A stretch of 64,000 nucleotides of DNA from positions 62,001 to 126,000 of the forward strand of contig NZ_AUIH01000004.1 of the NCBI RefSeq assembly GCF_000423605.1, in the 5' to 3' direction. A program made the position numbers and the translations under genes. Below, piece after piece: positions 1 through 9,411 of the stretch (its first letter is position 1; each line of letters starts with the position of its first letter). Origin of the DNA: Saccharospirillum impatiens DSM 12546 (lineage in GTDB: Bacteria; Pseudomonadota; Gammaproteobacteria; Pseudomonadales; Natronospirillaceae). The notes under the pieces were generated by a model that saw only the letters and a list, made by a program, of their open reading frames with translations, was not told the DNA's origin and made no database searches.

Positions 1-234
1 GTAGAAGCCTATAAACGCCAGGGGCTAGAGGCCCGTGATCAAAACGACCTGTCCGCCGCATCGTCCTTCTACAAACACGCAAAGGACTTGCTGATCCACA
101 GCGACATTCAGATCAACGACAAATCACAGCAGATCAAAAAGATCTCCCGGTTAATCTCAGGCCTTTACGATTCAACAATGGGGGAAGACACTTCCGCAGC
201 CAGTGACAGCCAGTCGGCCTCAACCAGGGATTGA
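1..234 (+). CDS. 3' end of an unidentified gene (partial)
   Basis: An open frame enters from the left edge and stops with TGA at 232-234, giving the last 77 residues of a protein. The segment is hydrophilic and apparently helical, with many Lys, Gln and Ser residues (for example SSFYKHAKDLLIHSD), and ends in a Ser/Ala-rich tail. No family is recognised. Its last 70 bp overlap the 3' end of the convergent DUF1653 gene, which is acceptable for convergent genes but lowers certainty. The composition looks like real coding sequence. The start and function lie outside the window. Confidence 0.55.
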   Translation, partial: VEAYKRQGLEARDQNDLSAASSFYKHAKDLLIHSDIQINDKSQQIKKISRLISGLYDSTMGEDTSAASDSQSASTRD

Positions 235-440
235 ATCCGCTCAAAACGTGGCAACTCTTCGCCATCGATCGTAACGGTTTCCAAAAACATCGCCAACGGT
301 CGCACCCAGAGACTGTGGTCTCCGTATAAACACTGGTAGACCACAAGATGTTCATCGGTTTCACTGTGCCGGCTTACACCGATAACGCGATAGCGGTTAC
401 CCTTGTAGTGCCGATAGATGCCCGCTGTGGGGTATTTCAT
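165..440 (-). CDS. DUF1653 family protein
   Basis: Encodes a 91-residue protein matching the DUF1653 (COG4728) pattern: GIYRHYKGNRYRVIGVSRHSE near the N-terminus, then LVVYQCLYGD and LWVRPLAMFLETV, and a C-terminal extension. The ATG at 440 is chosen because it is preceded by a GGAGAG ribosome-binding site and begins immediately before the conserved domain; a longer frame to 491 lacks this. The function of the family is unknown. The proteins are small and cytoplasmic, with no signal peptide or membrane segment. It is transcribed convergently with the truncated gene at the left edge and divergently from the ClpP-like gene at 659. Confidence 0.85.
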   Translation of the reverse strand: MKYPTAGIYRHYKGNRYRVIGVSRHSETDEHLVVYQCLYGDHSLWVRPLAMFLETVTIDGEELPRFERIQSLVEADWLSLAAEVSSPIVES

Positions 441-658
441 TGTGCTCTCCTGCTGGTGGCAGACGCAAAAGACGACCGGGCCGACAAGCAACCAGCGTTG
501 CCTTGCGCGTCGGCCACATCTTTTCTATATTTCCATCAGACTGATAATCGTTTCAAATCAGACACTCACTGGCTACCGACTGTTCAATGATTGCATTCAT
601 TCAGGCCCTGGCGACACAGTCAGTGTACCGCGGTCGCCATCCAACCAGGTGGATTCTC

Positions 659-1327
659 ATGAACGACCGCCCCTGGCAAGACAATCGACTTCACTGGCTG
701 GTAATACCCATCGTCACCACCCTGGTCGGCCTGGTATGTTTCGCGTTGCTGGCCGCCGTCGCTGCCAACGCCCTCAAAGGCAACTCGCCCGATGACGAGC
801 GGCTTCCCAGATATGACCTGGCGTTGTCGCACAGCGGCAAACTCATCCACCTGACAGGGTACATAGATTTTGGCGTCACTCAAGCGCTCGCCACCCTCCT
901 GGCACAAGAGGATCAGGCCACGCACCTTCGATTGCAAAGCCAGGGCGGGCTAATTGCCGAGGCAAGAGGCCTGGTCAGGCTTGTTGAAGAATTCGGTCTG
1001 ACTACCTCGGCTTCCGGTGATTGCGCGTCAGCGTGCACCCTGGTCTTCATCGCAGGCCAAACACGATATCTGGAGCCTGAAGCCCGCCTTGGCTTTCACC
1101 GGTACGCACAGCAGTCACCGGTCATGGAGTTCCTGATGAAACAAGACCCGGTAGTGGAGCAGCAAAGAGATCTGAATCTGTTTCGGCGCGTTGACGTGGA
1201 CGAAGCGTTTCTGGCTCGAATCATGGAAACCTCACACCAGCAAATGTGGTATCCGACCATCAGTGAGCTGTTTTCTTCGGGCGTTGTCAATGCTCTCGGA
1301 TTGCCCGATGCGACGCTGGGCCCCTAA
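659..1327 (+). CDS. ClpP/crotonase-like membrane-anchored protein (COG3904-like)
   Basis: A 222-residue protein with one N-terminal membrane segment (about residues 13-36, WLVIPIVTTLVGLVCFALLA) followed by a domain resembling the ClpP-like periplasmic proteins of COG3904. It contains LRLQSQGGLIAEARGL, the segment ASGDCASACTLVFIAGQ with a possible nucleophile Ser in CASAC, and LGFHRYAQQS with a candidate His. The ATG at 659 is preferred over the one at 587 because AGGTGGA lies about 7 nt upstream and the protein then starts just before the anchor. Peptidase activity is unproven. The closest functional statement is a predicted periplasmic ClpP-fold protein. Confidence 0.75.
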   Translation: MNDRPWQDNRLHWLVIPIVTTLVGLVCFALLAAVAANALKGNSPDDERLPRYDLALSHSGKLIHLTGYIDFGVTQALATLLAQEDQATHLRLQSQGGLIAEARGLVRLVEEFGLTTSASGDCASACTLVFIAGQTRYLEPEARLGFHRYAQQSPVMEFLMKQDPVVEQQRDLNLFRRVDVDEAFLARIMETSHQQMWYPTISELFSSGVVNALGLPDATLGP

Positions 1328-1346
1328 CCGGTTAAACCACAATCAC

Positions 1347-1377
1347 AAAAAAACCGGCTTGATTTTCACCAAGCCGG
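1347..1377 (-). terminator. Rho-independent terminator of fadBA
   Basis: An 8-bp perfect stem (CCGGCTTG/CAAGCCGG, 1354-1361 with 1370-1377) is flanked on the left by a run of A, which gives a U-tract on the minus strand just downstream of fadA. It may also stop the convergent plus-strand gene ending at 1327. Confidence 0.8.
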
Positions 1378-1448
1378 CTCTTAACACATCAGCGTCAGTT
1401 ACCTCGACCTGCCCGTCAACAAAGCGACGACAGGCTTCAGACGTTTAC

Positions 1449-2642
<1,194 letters not shown>

Positions 2643-4787
2643 TTAACCGTAAAAGGTCTGGCCATTTTTAGCCATGTCGCGCAGTTTGTCAGTCGGCTCG
2701 TAGAGCTTGCCCAAGTCCGAATAGCGATCACACATTTCAACAAAAGCGGCGACACCGATGTCATCAATGTATTGCAAGGCGCCGCCGCGGAACGGTGGGA
2801 AACCAATACCGTAAACCAAGCCCATATCCGCCTCAGCGGCGGTATTGACGATACCATCTTCAAGGCATCGCACCGTTTCCAGACACATCGGTATCATCAA
2901 CCGGTTAATCATGTCGTCTTCCGAAATATCATTCTCGGAGGCACGCACACTGGCCACCAGTTCATGGGCTTTTTCGTCTGAGACTTTCTTCGGCTTGCCT
3001 TTCTTGTCGATTTCGTAGCGGTAAAAACCAACGCCGTTTTTCTGACCAAAACGCTCTTCGGCGTACATAACATCCATGGCCGACTTGAAGTCCTGCTTCA
3101 TGCGTTCCGGGAAGCCATCGGCCATCACGGCCTGGGCGTGAACACCGGTGTCAATACCAACGACGTCCATCAGATAAGCCGGGCCCATCGGCCAGCCGAA
3201 CTTTTCCATGACCTTATCGACGTCTTCAAAATTCGCACCGTCACGCAGCATCATGGCAAAACCGCCGAAATACGGAAACAGAATGCGGTTTACCAGAAAG
3301 CCCGGGCAGTCATTAACGACAATGGGGGTTTTGCCCATCTTTTGCGCGTAAGCGACAACCGTCGCAATGGTCTCATCGCTGGTCTTTTCACCGCGAATCA
3401 CCTCAACCAGTGGCATACGATGCACCGGGTTGAAAAAGTGCATACCGCAAAACTGTTCCGGCTTTTTCAGTGCGGTTGCCAATTCGGTAATGGAGATGGT
3501 CGATGTGTTCGACGCGAGAATGGCATCATCCCGCAATTGACCTTCTGCCTCCGCAAGTACCGCTTTTTTGACCTTGACGTTTTCGACGACCGCTTCAACA
3601 ACAACATCAACGTCACCGAAATCACCGTATGACAAGGTCGGACGAATGCGATTGAGCGTCTGCGCCATTCCCCGGACATCCAGCTTCTTGCGCTCCACCT
3701 GCTTGCTGAGCAGTTTGGCGGCCTCATCAAGACCCAGCTGAAGACCAGACTCGGCGATGTCTTTCATCATAATCGGAGTGCCTTTACTGGCGCTCTGATA
3801 GGCAATACCACCGCCCATGATACCTGCGCCCAGAACACCGGCCTTGCTGACGTCCTTGGACTGTTTAATATGGTCTTTGGCGATCTTCTTGATTTTCTGA
3901 TCGTTCAAAAACAAGCCGATCAGGTTTTTGGCCACTGGCGTTTTTGCCATCTTGGCAAACCCTTTTGCCTCAATGGCAATGGCCTTGTCGCGGTCAAAAT
4001 TGGCGTGCTTCTGGATGGTCTTCACAGCTTCAACCGGTGCCGGATAATGTCGACCGGCCTTGCCAGCGATAAAGCCTTTGGCCGTTTCAAACACCATCAT
4101 GCTCTCGATGTTATTCAACTGCAGCTTGCCTTGTTTGGCCTGGCGACGGTTCTGGTAATCGACCTCACCAGAGATCAGGCGTTCAAGCAGTGCCAGGGCG
4201 GTATCGTGCAGGGCATCCGGCTCGGTGACGACATCTACCGCTCCATCAGTCAATGCTGCATCCGGGCGTTTTTCACTGCCTGATGCGATCCACTCAATGG
4301 CGTTATCGGCACCGATGATCCGCGACAGTCGAACCGTACCGCCAAATCCCGGGAAAATACCGAGTTTGACTTCTGGCAGGCCGACCTTGGCTTTGGTCGA
4401 CATGACGCGATAATCCGCCGACAAACACATTTCAAAGCCGCCACCGAGCGCGAGGCCGTTAATGGCCACAACGGTGGGCATAGCCAGGTCTTCAAAGGCA
4501 CTGAAAATCTCATTTGCGGCAAGAATGTCGCCGATAATGCCGTCTTCGTCCTTATCGAACCATTGCAGGAATTCGGTGATGTCTGCACCAACGATAAAGC
4601 TGTCTTTGGCACTGCTGACCAAGACCCCTTTGGCATCACTGGCGGCAATGGCAGCGGTCGCCTCAGCCAGTTCCTTTAACGTGGCCTGATCGAACTTGTT
4701 GACCGACTCACCCTGCAAATCGAAGACGAGTTCGGCGACGCCGTTCTGCAATGCCTCGACGGTTATGCCTTTACCCTGATAAATCAT
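2643..4787 (-). CDS. fadB: Fatty-acid oxidation complex alpha subunit (enoyl-CoA hydratase / 3-hydroxyacyl-CoA dehydrogenase)
   Basis: Multifunctional alpha subunit (714 aa, usual FadB length). Residues 1-190 form the crotonase domain, with Glu119 in [14 protein letters not shown] and Glu139 in [14 protein letters not shown], the catalytic pair at the same numbers as in E. coli FadB. A linker follows, then the NAD-binding motif [12 protein letters not shown] at about 318-329 and the dehydrogenase His450 in [15 protein letters not shown]. The C-terminal dimerisation domains are complete. It is first in the fadBA operon. GGAGAG precedes the ATG, and the upstream region carries two PsrA-type palindromes, which suggests repression relieved by long-chain acyl signals. 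Confidence 0.97.
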   Translation of the reverse strand: MIYQGKGITVEALQNGVAELVFDLQGESVNKFDQATLKELAEATAAIAASDAKGVLVSSAKDSFIVGADITEFLQWFDKDEDGIIGDILAANEIFSAFEDLAMPTVVAINGLALGGGFEMCLSADYRVMSTKAKVGLPEVKLGIFPGFGGTVRLSRIIGADNAIEWIASGSEKRPDAALTDGAVDVVTEPDALHDTALALLERLISGEVDYQNRRQAKQGKLQLNNIESMMVFETAKGFIAGKAGRHYPAPVEAVKTIQKHANFDRDKAIAIEAKGFAKMAKTPVAKNLIGLFLNDQKIKKIAKDHIKQSKDVSKAGVLGAGIMGGGIAYQSASKGTPIMMKDIAESGLQLGLDEAAKLLSKQVERKKLDVRGMAQTLNRIRPTLSYGDFGDVDVVVEAVVENVKVKKAVLAEAEGQLRDDAILASNTSTISITELATALKKPEQFCGMHFFNPVHRMPLVEVIRGEKTSDETIATVVAYAQKMGKTPIVVNDCPGFLVNRILFPYFGGFAMMLRDGANFEDVDKVMEKFGWPMGPAYLMDVVGIDTGVHAQAVMADGFPERMKQDFKSAMDVMYAEERFGQKNGVGFYRYEIDKKGKPKKVSDEKAHELVASVRASENDISEDDMINRLMIPMCLETVRCLEDGIVNTAAEADMGLVYGIGFPPFRGGALQYIDDIGVAAFVEMCDRYSDLGKLYEPTDKLRDMAKNGQTFYG

Positions 4788-4879
4788 GGAAGCTCTCCGT
4801 TTTTTGTCTCGAATAGGGCCAAAAACCCACCCGTATCGCTGTCTACTGTATTTGAATTATGGGCCTGAATCGCTTGAAT

Positions 4880-4906
4880 CAAACACAAGTTTCAAACGAC
4901 TGTTTG
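4880..4906. promoter_or_regulatory. Two abutting PsrA-type operators upstream of fadB
   Basis: Two copies of the pattern (C/G)AAAC-N4-GTTT(G/C) lie end to end: CAAACACAAGTTTC at 4880-4893 and CAAACGACTGTTTG at 4893-4906, sharing one base. This matches the published consensus for PsrA, a TetR-family regulator of beta-oxidation in pseudomonads. They sit 93-119 bp upstream of the fadB start. No psrA gene is in the window, so the regulator is inferred. Confidence 0.65.
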
Positions 4907-4989
4907 ATTGTGGCTCATACGATAGACACTGGCGACAAGATGTCAACTGGCAACGTTAGCGACCCGGGCTGATGAGAGGATTATTGCGC

Positions 4990-5487
4990 TCAGACAGAGA
5001 GTTGTGCGATCAGGCGCTCCAGCGTTTCCCGAATCGCAGGTAATGCAGAGGCATCGGCGCGTTCATCCCAGACCAGGCCGACACCGTCTGGCTGGGCATC
5101 CAGGACCAGGTAGGCTTCCGGCAGGGTTAGGAGCAGGTCGTGTAAAACCTGTGTAACGGCCTCGCCGGGACGATACTGGTCGGCCCACTTCCAGCCATCG
5201 GGCAAAAAAGCACTCGACACTCCGGTTGTACGCTGCACAGTGAACCGGGGCGCCTTAGCTTTATCGAAACGGTGCAACTGTCGGTAAAGAGTGATCAGTG
5301 TCGACTTCTCAGCCAACCGACCTTCTATGCTGGTATCGGGTATGCGGATGCTATCGAGTTTGAAACCGGCCGAGAGGGCGGCCGTACGCAAAGTGTTGAG
5401 GTGACGGTCCCGGGGCGAAGGCTTTAACCACATAAAAGCGCCTGCCAAAATCAGTATTGCGCCAATCAGTGCGATATTAGCGAACAT
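4990..5487 (-). CDS. Membrane-anchored protein of unknown function
   Basis: About 165 residues with one N-terminal hydrophobic segment (residues 3-21, IALIGAILILAGAFMWL) followed by a soluble domain of roughly 140 residues. No family is recognised. The ATG at 5487 is chosen because it begins directly before the membrane segment; the frame could be extended to a TTG at 5511. It overlaps the end of the cysteine-cluster gene upstream by 11 bp, so the two are very probably co-transcribed and perhaps translationally coupled. Orientation is probably single-pass with the soluble part in the periplasm, an inference only. Confidence 0.7.
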   Translation of the reverse strand: MFANIALIGAILILAGAFMWLKPSPRDRHLNTLRTAALSAGFKLDSIRIPDTSIEGRLAEKSTLITLYRQLHRFDKAKAPRFTVQRTTGVSSAFLPDGWKWADQYRPGEAVTQVLHDLLLTLPEAYLVLDAQPDGVGLVWDERADASALPAIRETLERLIAQLSV

Positions 5488-6205
5488 GGGTATTAGTCTC
5501 ACTCTGTTCAAAGGGTTGCAGACTGCCGGTATCAGCCATAAAGGCCGGACGCAGCTTGAGCAACTGACTTTCCAGCGAGTATGACACGCTCGACGACAGT
5601 GTGAAGAAGCTAAGCAGAGCCTTCAGGTTAGAGTCACCTTCACAGGCTGTGTGCACCCGTTGCCACAGCGCCTGGTTGACCATTTGAAGCTCCCGGTTGA
5701 GAGTCACCAGGCCTTCCAGATCCCAGTCCCCTTCGTCGCCATCGTGGCTTTTGTAATACTGACGCAGTAAATAGGTGCCCACGGAACGGACGATAAACTC
5801 CTCCTGGGTGGCAAATGGCAAATGCGTGTAAGCCATGGGCTTCAGATTCTTTAATATCGGGCACTGGCTGTTGGCCATAACCAGGCCCATCAACGAACGT
5901 AACCCCTCTTCCAGCCCGGTCGTTTTGCGGTACTGACGCTCCTGGGTAGTGACCACAACATCGGCTTTTTTGAATCCCGGGAGGCTGCGAAAATCCTCGA
6001 CAATCGGCTGCATGTCAACGGCGGCCGGGCAGTACTCGACCTCTTTTTTGGACAATGGACAATTTGAACACTGACAATAGTCAAGCCGCGTCCAGCTTGC
6101 GTTCTTTTGGGTACTGGCATCGGCTACCCTGTCCCGGGTGGCCTGAGTCTCGACGATCAGTTGTGTCCCGTCTTCCGGAAAATTAAACTCGTACCGAATG
6201 CTCAT
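5477..6205 (-). CDS. Conserved uncharacterised protein with a four-cysteine cluster
   Basis: A 242-residue soluble protein without signal peptide. Near residues 44-59 it carries a compact cluster, CQCSNCPLSKKEVEYC, which looks like a metal site (Zn or Fe-S). Another Cys lies in NSQCPILKNLKP further on. I know of no assigned function for proteins with this arrangement. It precedes the membrane-anchored gene with an 11-bp overlap and follows uup by about 70 bp, so it may belong to a small operon. The start is an ATG with GGACGCAGACC-type purines upstream, not a strong site. Confidence 0.7.
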   Translation of the reverse strand: MSIRYEFNFPEDGTQLIVETQATRDRVADASTQKNASWTRLDYCQCSNCPLSKKEVEYCPAAVDMQPIVEDFRSLPGFKKADVVVTTQERQYRKTTGLEEGLRSLMGLVMANSQCPILKNLKPMAYTHLPFATQEEFIVRSVGTYLLRQYYKSHDGDEGDWDLEGLVTLNRELQMVNQALWQRVHTACEGDSNLKALLSFFTLSSSVSYSLESQLLKLRPAFMADTGSLQPFEQSETNTHVR

Positions 6206-6278
6206 GGTCTGCGTCCTGTTTCTTTATTGGGCAAAGGCGGGAAGATCCCTAGCGCAGAATCTACCCGCAACATTGTTA

Positions 6279-8180
6279 TCAATTGTGTTTTTCTTCCAGC
6301 TCGGCCCAACGCTCAAATCGTACTTCCAGTGATTGCTGCGCTGTCGTCAAAGCCTGCAACACCGGCTGGGTTTTGTCTGAAGGTTGTTCATAAAACCCGG
6401 GTTGATTGATGTCAGCTTCCAATCGTCCAATCTCTTGCTCCAGGGCTTCGATATCGGCCGGTAACTGATCAAACTCGCGCTGCTCTTTGAACGACAGTTT
6501 TTTCGCGGGTTTGTTAACTGATCCGGGGGTGCTTACAGCCGGTTCTTTGCTCTGCTGCCCCGGTGCTGCCTTAGGCGTCTGCTGGCTAGTATCTGGCCAC
6601 TGACCTCCCTGTATTTTCCAATCCTCATAGCCACCGGCGTATTGGCGCAGGGCGCCATTGCCTTCGAATGCCCAGGTTCGGGTCGCCAGTTGATCAATGA
6701 AGTAGCGGTCGTGACTGACCAACAACAAGGTGCCGTCAAACTCACTGAGCCGGTCCACCAGCATCTCCAGCGTTTCGATATCAAGGTCGTTGGTTGGCTC
6801 ATCGAGCACCAGAAAGTTGGCAGGCTGACTGAATAGCCGCGCCAGCAACAATCTATTGGTTTCGCCACCGGATAGCTGCTTCACCTTCATACGAGCTCGC
6901 TCAGGGGCGAACAGAAAATCCTCAAGGTAGCTGATCACATGGCGCCGACGCCCCCCCAGCTCGAGGAATTCACGACCTTCGGCGACCGCATCCATAACGG
7001 TTTTTTCCGGGTCCATGCGGGCTCTGGCCTGATCGAAATAAGCCACTTCCAGCTTGGTGCCCTGCTCCACTACCCCCTGAGTCGGCTTAATCTGTTGCAA
7101 CATCAACTGGATAAGGGTGCTCTTACCGATCCCGTTCGGACCGAGCAACGCAATGCGATCGCCCCGGTTGATCAGGCCAGTGAAATTATCGACTAGCCGG
7201 TTGTCACCATAACCAAAGGTCACGTGTTCAAGCACAACGACCTGCTTGCCACTGCGATCGGCCGCTTCAATGTCAAAGTCACTCTGACCGGTCTGCCCAC
7301 GCCGCTGACTGACTTCCTTACGCAATGCCTGCAAGGCTCTAACCCGGCCCTCATTGCGGGTACGACGCGCCTTAATGCCCTGACGAATCCACACCTCTTC
7401 ATCGGCCAGCTTTTTATCCATATGACGCCGATGAATTTCCTCTTCAGCCAGACGCGCGTCTTTGGCCTCCAGATAGGCATCATAGGGCGCCGGAAAGGTG
7501 TTCAGGTGACCCCGGTCCAGCTCGACGATGCGGGTGGCGACCCGGTCGATGAAGCGCCGATCGTGTGACACGAATACGATGGCGCCGGGGTAGTCCAGCA
7601 GAAACCCTTCAAGCCATTCCACCATGGCGATATCAAGGTGGTTGGTCGGTTCGTCGAGTATCAGGATATCGGGGCGGCTGATAAGAGCCCTCGCCAATAG
7701 CACACGCCGGCGCCAGCCACCCGACAATGTCTTAAATGCGACCTCGCCATCAAGCTTCAATCGAGTCAGTATCGCAGCCAGCGTCGCGTGTATTTGCCAG
7801 CCGTCGCCCAGTTCAATGGTGTGTTGCAGGGATTCCAGACGAGACAGGTTGGGGTCGGGTTGCAGACTTTCGTGATCATAGGCTGCCAGCGCGCGACCCA
7901 GCTCTCCCAGGCCTTCAAGCACCACGTCACTGACCAGGCGATCGTCCCCTTCGGGCAGATCTTGTTGAAGTTGCGCCAGGGTAACACCCTGACGCACCCG
8001 AATCTGACCGTCATCGGGTGTGCGCTGCCCGTTCAGCAAACTCAGCAGTGTCGATTTACCGGCACCGTTCTTGCCTACCAGACAGAGACGTTCACCTGGC
8101 TCTATAATCAGCGACGCTTCATCCAGCAACGGCGCAGCACCCAGTGCGAAGGTAACGCGGTCAAAAACAACCAGACTCAT
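6279..8180 (-). CDS. uup: ABC-F family ATPase Uup
   Basis: Soluble ABC-F protein (633 aa; E. coli Uup is about 635) with two nucleotide-binding domains and no membrane part. Domain 1 has Walker A GKNGAGKST at about 36-44, signature LSGGW and Walker B ILILDEPTNHLD. Domain 2 has GPNGIGKST, signature LSGGE and FLVLDEPTNDLD. The long C-terminal region (about 540-633) is the charged coiled-coil DNA- or ribosome-binding domain that distinguishes Uup from EttA and YheS. Known members affect ribosome function and transposon precise excision. It is divergent from the RND pump genes at 8305. Confidence 0.93.
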   Translation of the reverse strand: MSLVVFDRVTFALGAAPLLDEASLIIEPGERLCLVGKNGAGKSTLLSLLNGQRTPDDGQIRVRQGVTLAQLQQDLPEGDDRLVSDVVLEGLGELGRALAAYDHESLQPDPNLSRLESLQHTIELGDGWQIHATLAAILTRLKLDGEVAFKTLSGGWRRRVLLARALISRPDILILDEPTNHLDIAMVEWLEGFLLDYPGAIVFVSHDRRFIDRVATRIVELDRGHLNTFPAPYDAYLEAKDARLAEEEIHRRHMDKKLADEEVWIRQGIKARRTRNEGRVRALQALRKEVSQRRGQTGQSDFDIEAADRSGKQVVVLEHVTFGYGDNRLVDNFTGLINRGDRIALLGPNGIGKSTLIQLMLQQIKPTQGVVEQGTKLEVAYFDQARARMDPEKTVMDAVAEGREFLELGGRRRHVISYLEDFLFAPERARMKVKQLSGGETNRLLLARLFSQPANFLVLDEPTNDLDIETLEMLVDRLSEFDGTLLLVSHDRYFIDQLATRTWAFEGNGALRQYAGGYEDWKIQGGQWPDTSQQTPKAAPGQQSKEPAVSTPGSVNKPAKKLSFKEQREFDQLPADIEALEQEIGRLEADINQPGFYEQPSDKTQPVLQALTTAQQSLEVRFERWAELEEKHN

Positions 8181-8304
8181 TCATGATCCTTATTAACAGT
8201 AGGGGCGTAGAGTAGCGCCTGACCGGTGCCGACTTACTTTTGGCACTGTCAGGGCTATTGCGACTCTTCTATGGTGGGCGAGATTTTCCCAGAGGTATAC
8301 ATTC

Positions 8305-9399
8305 GTGGCAAAACATATTCCAACCGGCCCTATTATCGCAGTTCTTATGGTGATTGGCGCGGGGGCATGGCTATATACCGGCAACAGTGACGAGGTCGCT
8401 GCCGAAACTCCAGAACAATCGGCAACGGAGCGCAGTCTGGTGCCCAAAGTTCAGGCCACCGTTCTGAACGAGGCGGAGGTGCGGCGCACACTGCAACTCA
8501 ACGGGGTAACCCAGCCGGCCCGCACCGTTTCGGTAACCAGTGAGGCTACCGGGCGGGTTATTGAAGTCCTCAAGGCCAAAGGAGATCGGGTAAGCGCTAA
8601 TGAAGTCATTGCCCGGCTTGATCCGCAAGACCTGGAAGCCCGCCTGCGTCAGGCCCGGGCTTATCAGGAGCAAACCCGACTTGAATATGAAGGCGCCCAG
8701 CGTCTGCGCAACGAAGGCCTGCAAAACCGGGCTCAGGCCGCGGCCACCCTGACTCAATATGAGCAGGCCCGGGCTGAGCTTGAATCGCTGGAACGTTCGT
8801 TCGCCAACACCTCTATTCGCGCGCCCTTTGCTGGCATTATGGACAGCAGCGGCATCGAGATTGGCACCTACGTGCGCCCGGGTGATGCCATTGCCGAACT
8901 CTATGATTTTTCTGAACTGAAAGTCATCGGCAATGTTCCGGAAGCCGATGTCGGCCCGCTTCGTCTTGGTCAGGAAGCGACTGTGACGTTGCTCACCGGT
9001 GAAACCATGAATGGCACCATCGACTACATCGGGGCCGTCGCGAACCCCGCGACTCGAACTTTCAAGGTAGAAATCGTCATTGAAGAAAGCCCGAAGCAGG
9101 TTGCTGGCGCAACCGCTACGGCCATCGTCAGTCTGGATCAGGTACCCGCACACTACATCAGTCCGGCCCTGCTCAATATCAATGAAGCCGGGAGGCTGGG
9201 TGTGAAAACACTGGCGGAAAACAACATCGTGCAATTCAGTGAGTTGAGCATAGTGCGCTCTGATACCGGCGGCGTCTGGGTATCCGGCATTCCCGACCAG
9301 GCCAGACTGATCGTTGTCGGGCAAGGCTTTGTCAATATCGGCGAACAGGTCGACCCGGTCATGGTCGAACAGGAAGACAATCTGGCTGCGGGCCTGTAA
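8305..9399 (+). CDS. RND efflux periplasmic adaptor (membrane fusion protein)
   Basis: A 364-residue adaptor linking an inner-membrane RND pump to an outer-membrane channel. An N-terminal signal or anchor segment (about 9-25) is followed by the biotinyl-lipoyl half ATGRVIEVLKAKGDRV, an alpha-helical hairpin around residues 105-165 rich in Gln, Glu and Arg, then SIRAPFAGIMDSSGIEIGTYV and beta-barrel and membrane-proximal domains. The start is GTG at 8305 with AGAGG upstream. The pump gene follows after 12 bp, so the two form an operon. No outer-membrane factor gene is nearby; a TolC-like protein encoded elsewhere would be needed. The substrate cannot be read from the sequence. Confidence 0.92.
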   Translation: MAKHIPTGPIIAVLMVIGAGAWLYTGNSDEVAAETPEQSATERSLVPKVQATVLNEAEVRRTLQLNGVTQPARTVSVTSEATGRVIEVLKAKGDRVSANEVIARLDPQDLEARLRQARAYQEQTRLEYEGAQRLRNEGLQNRAQAAATLTQYEQARAELESLERSFANTSIRAPFAGIMDSSGIEIGTYVRPGDAIAELYDFSELKVIGNVPEADVGPLRLGQEATVTLLTGETMNGTIDYIGAVANPATRTFKVEIVIEESPKQVAGATATAIVSLDQVPAHYISPALLNINEAGRLGVKTLAENNIVQFSELSIVRSDTGGVWVSGIPDQARLIVVGQGFVNIGEQVDPVMVEQEDNLAAGL

Positions 9400-9411
9400 C
9401 AGGAGAACACC

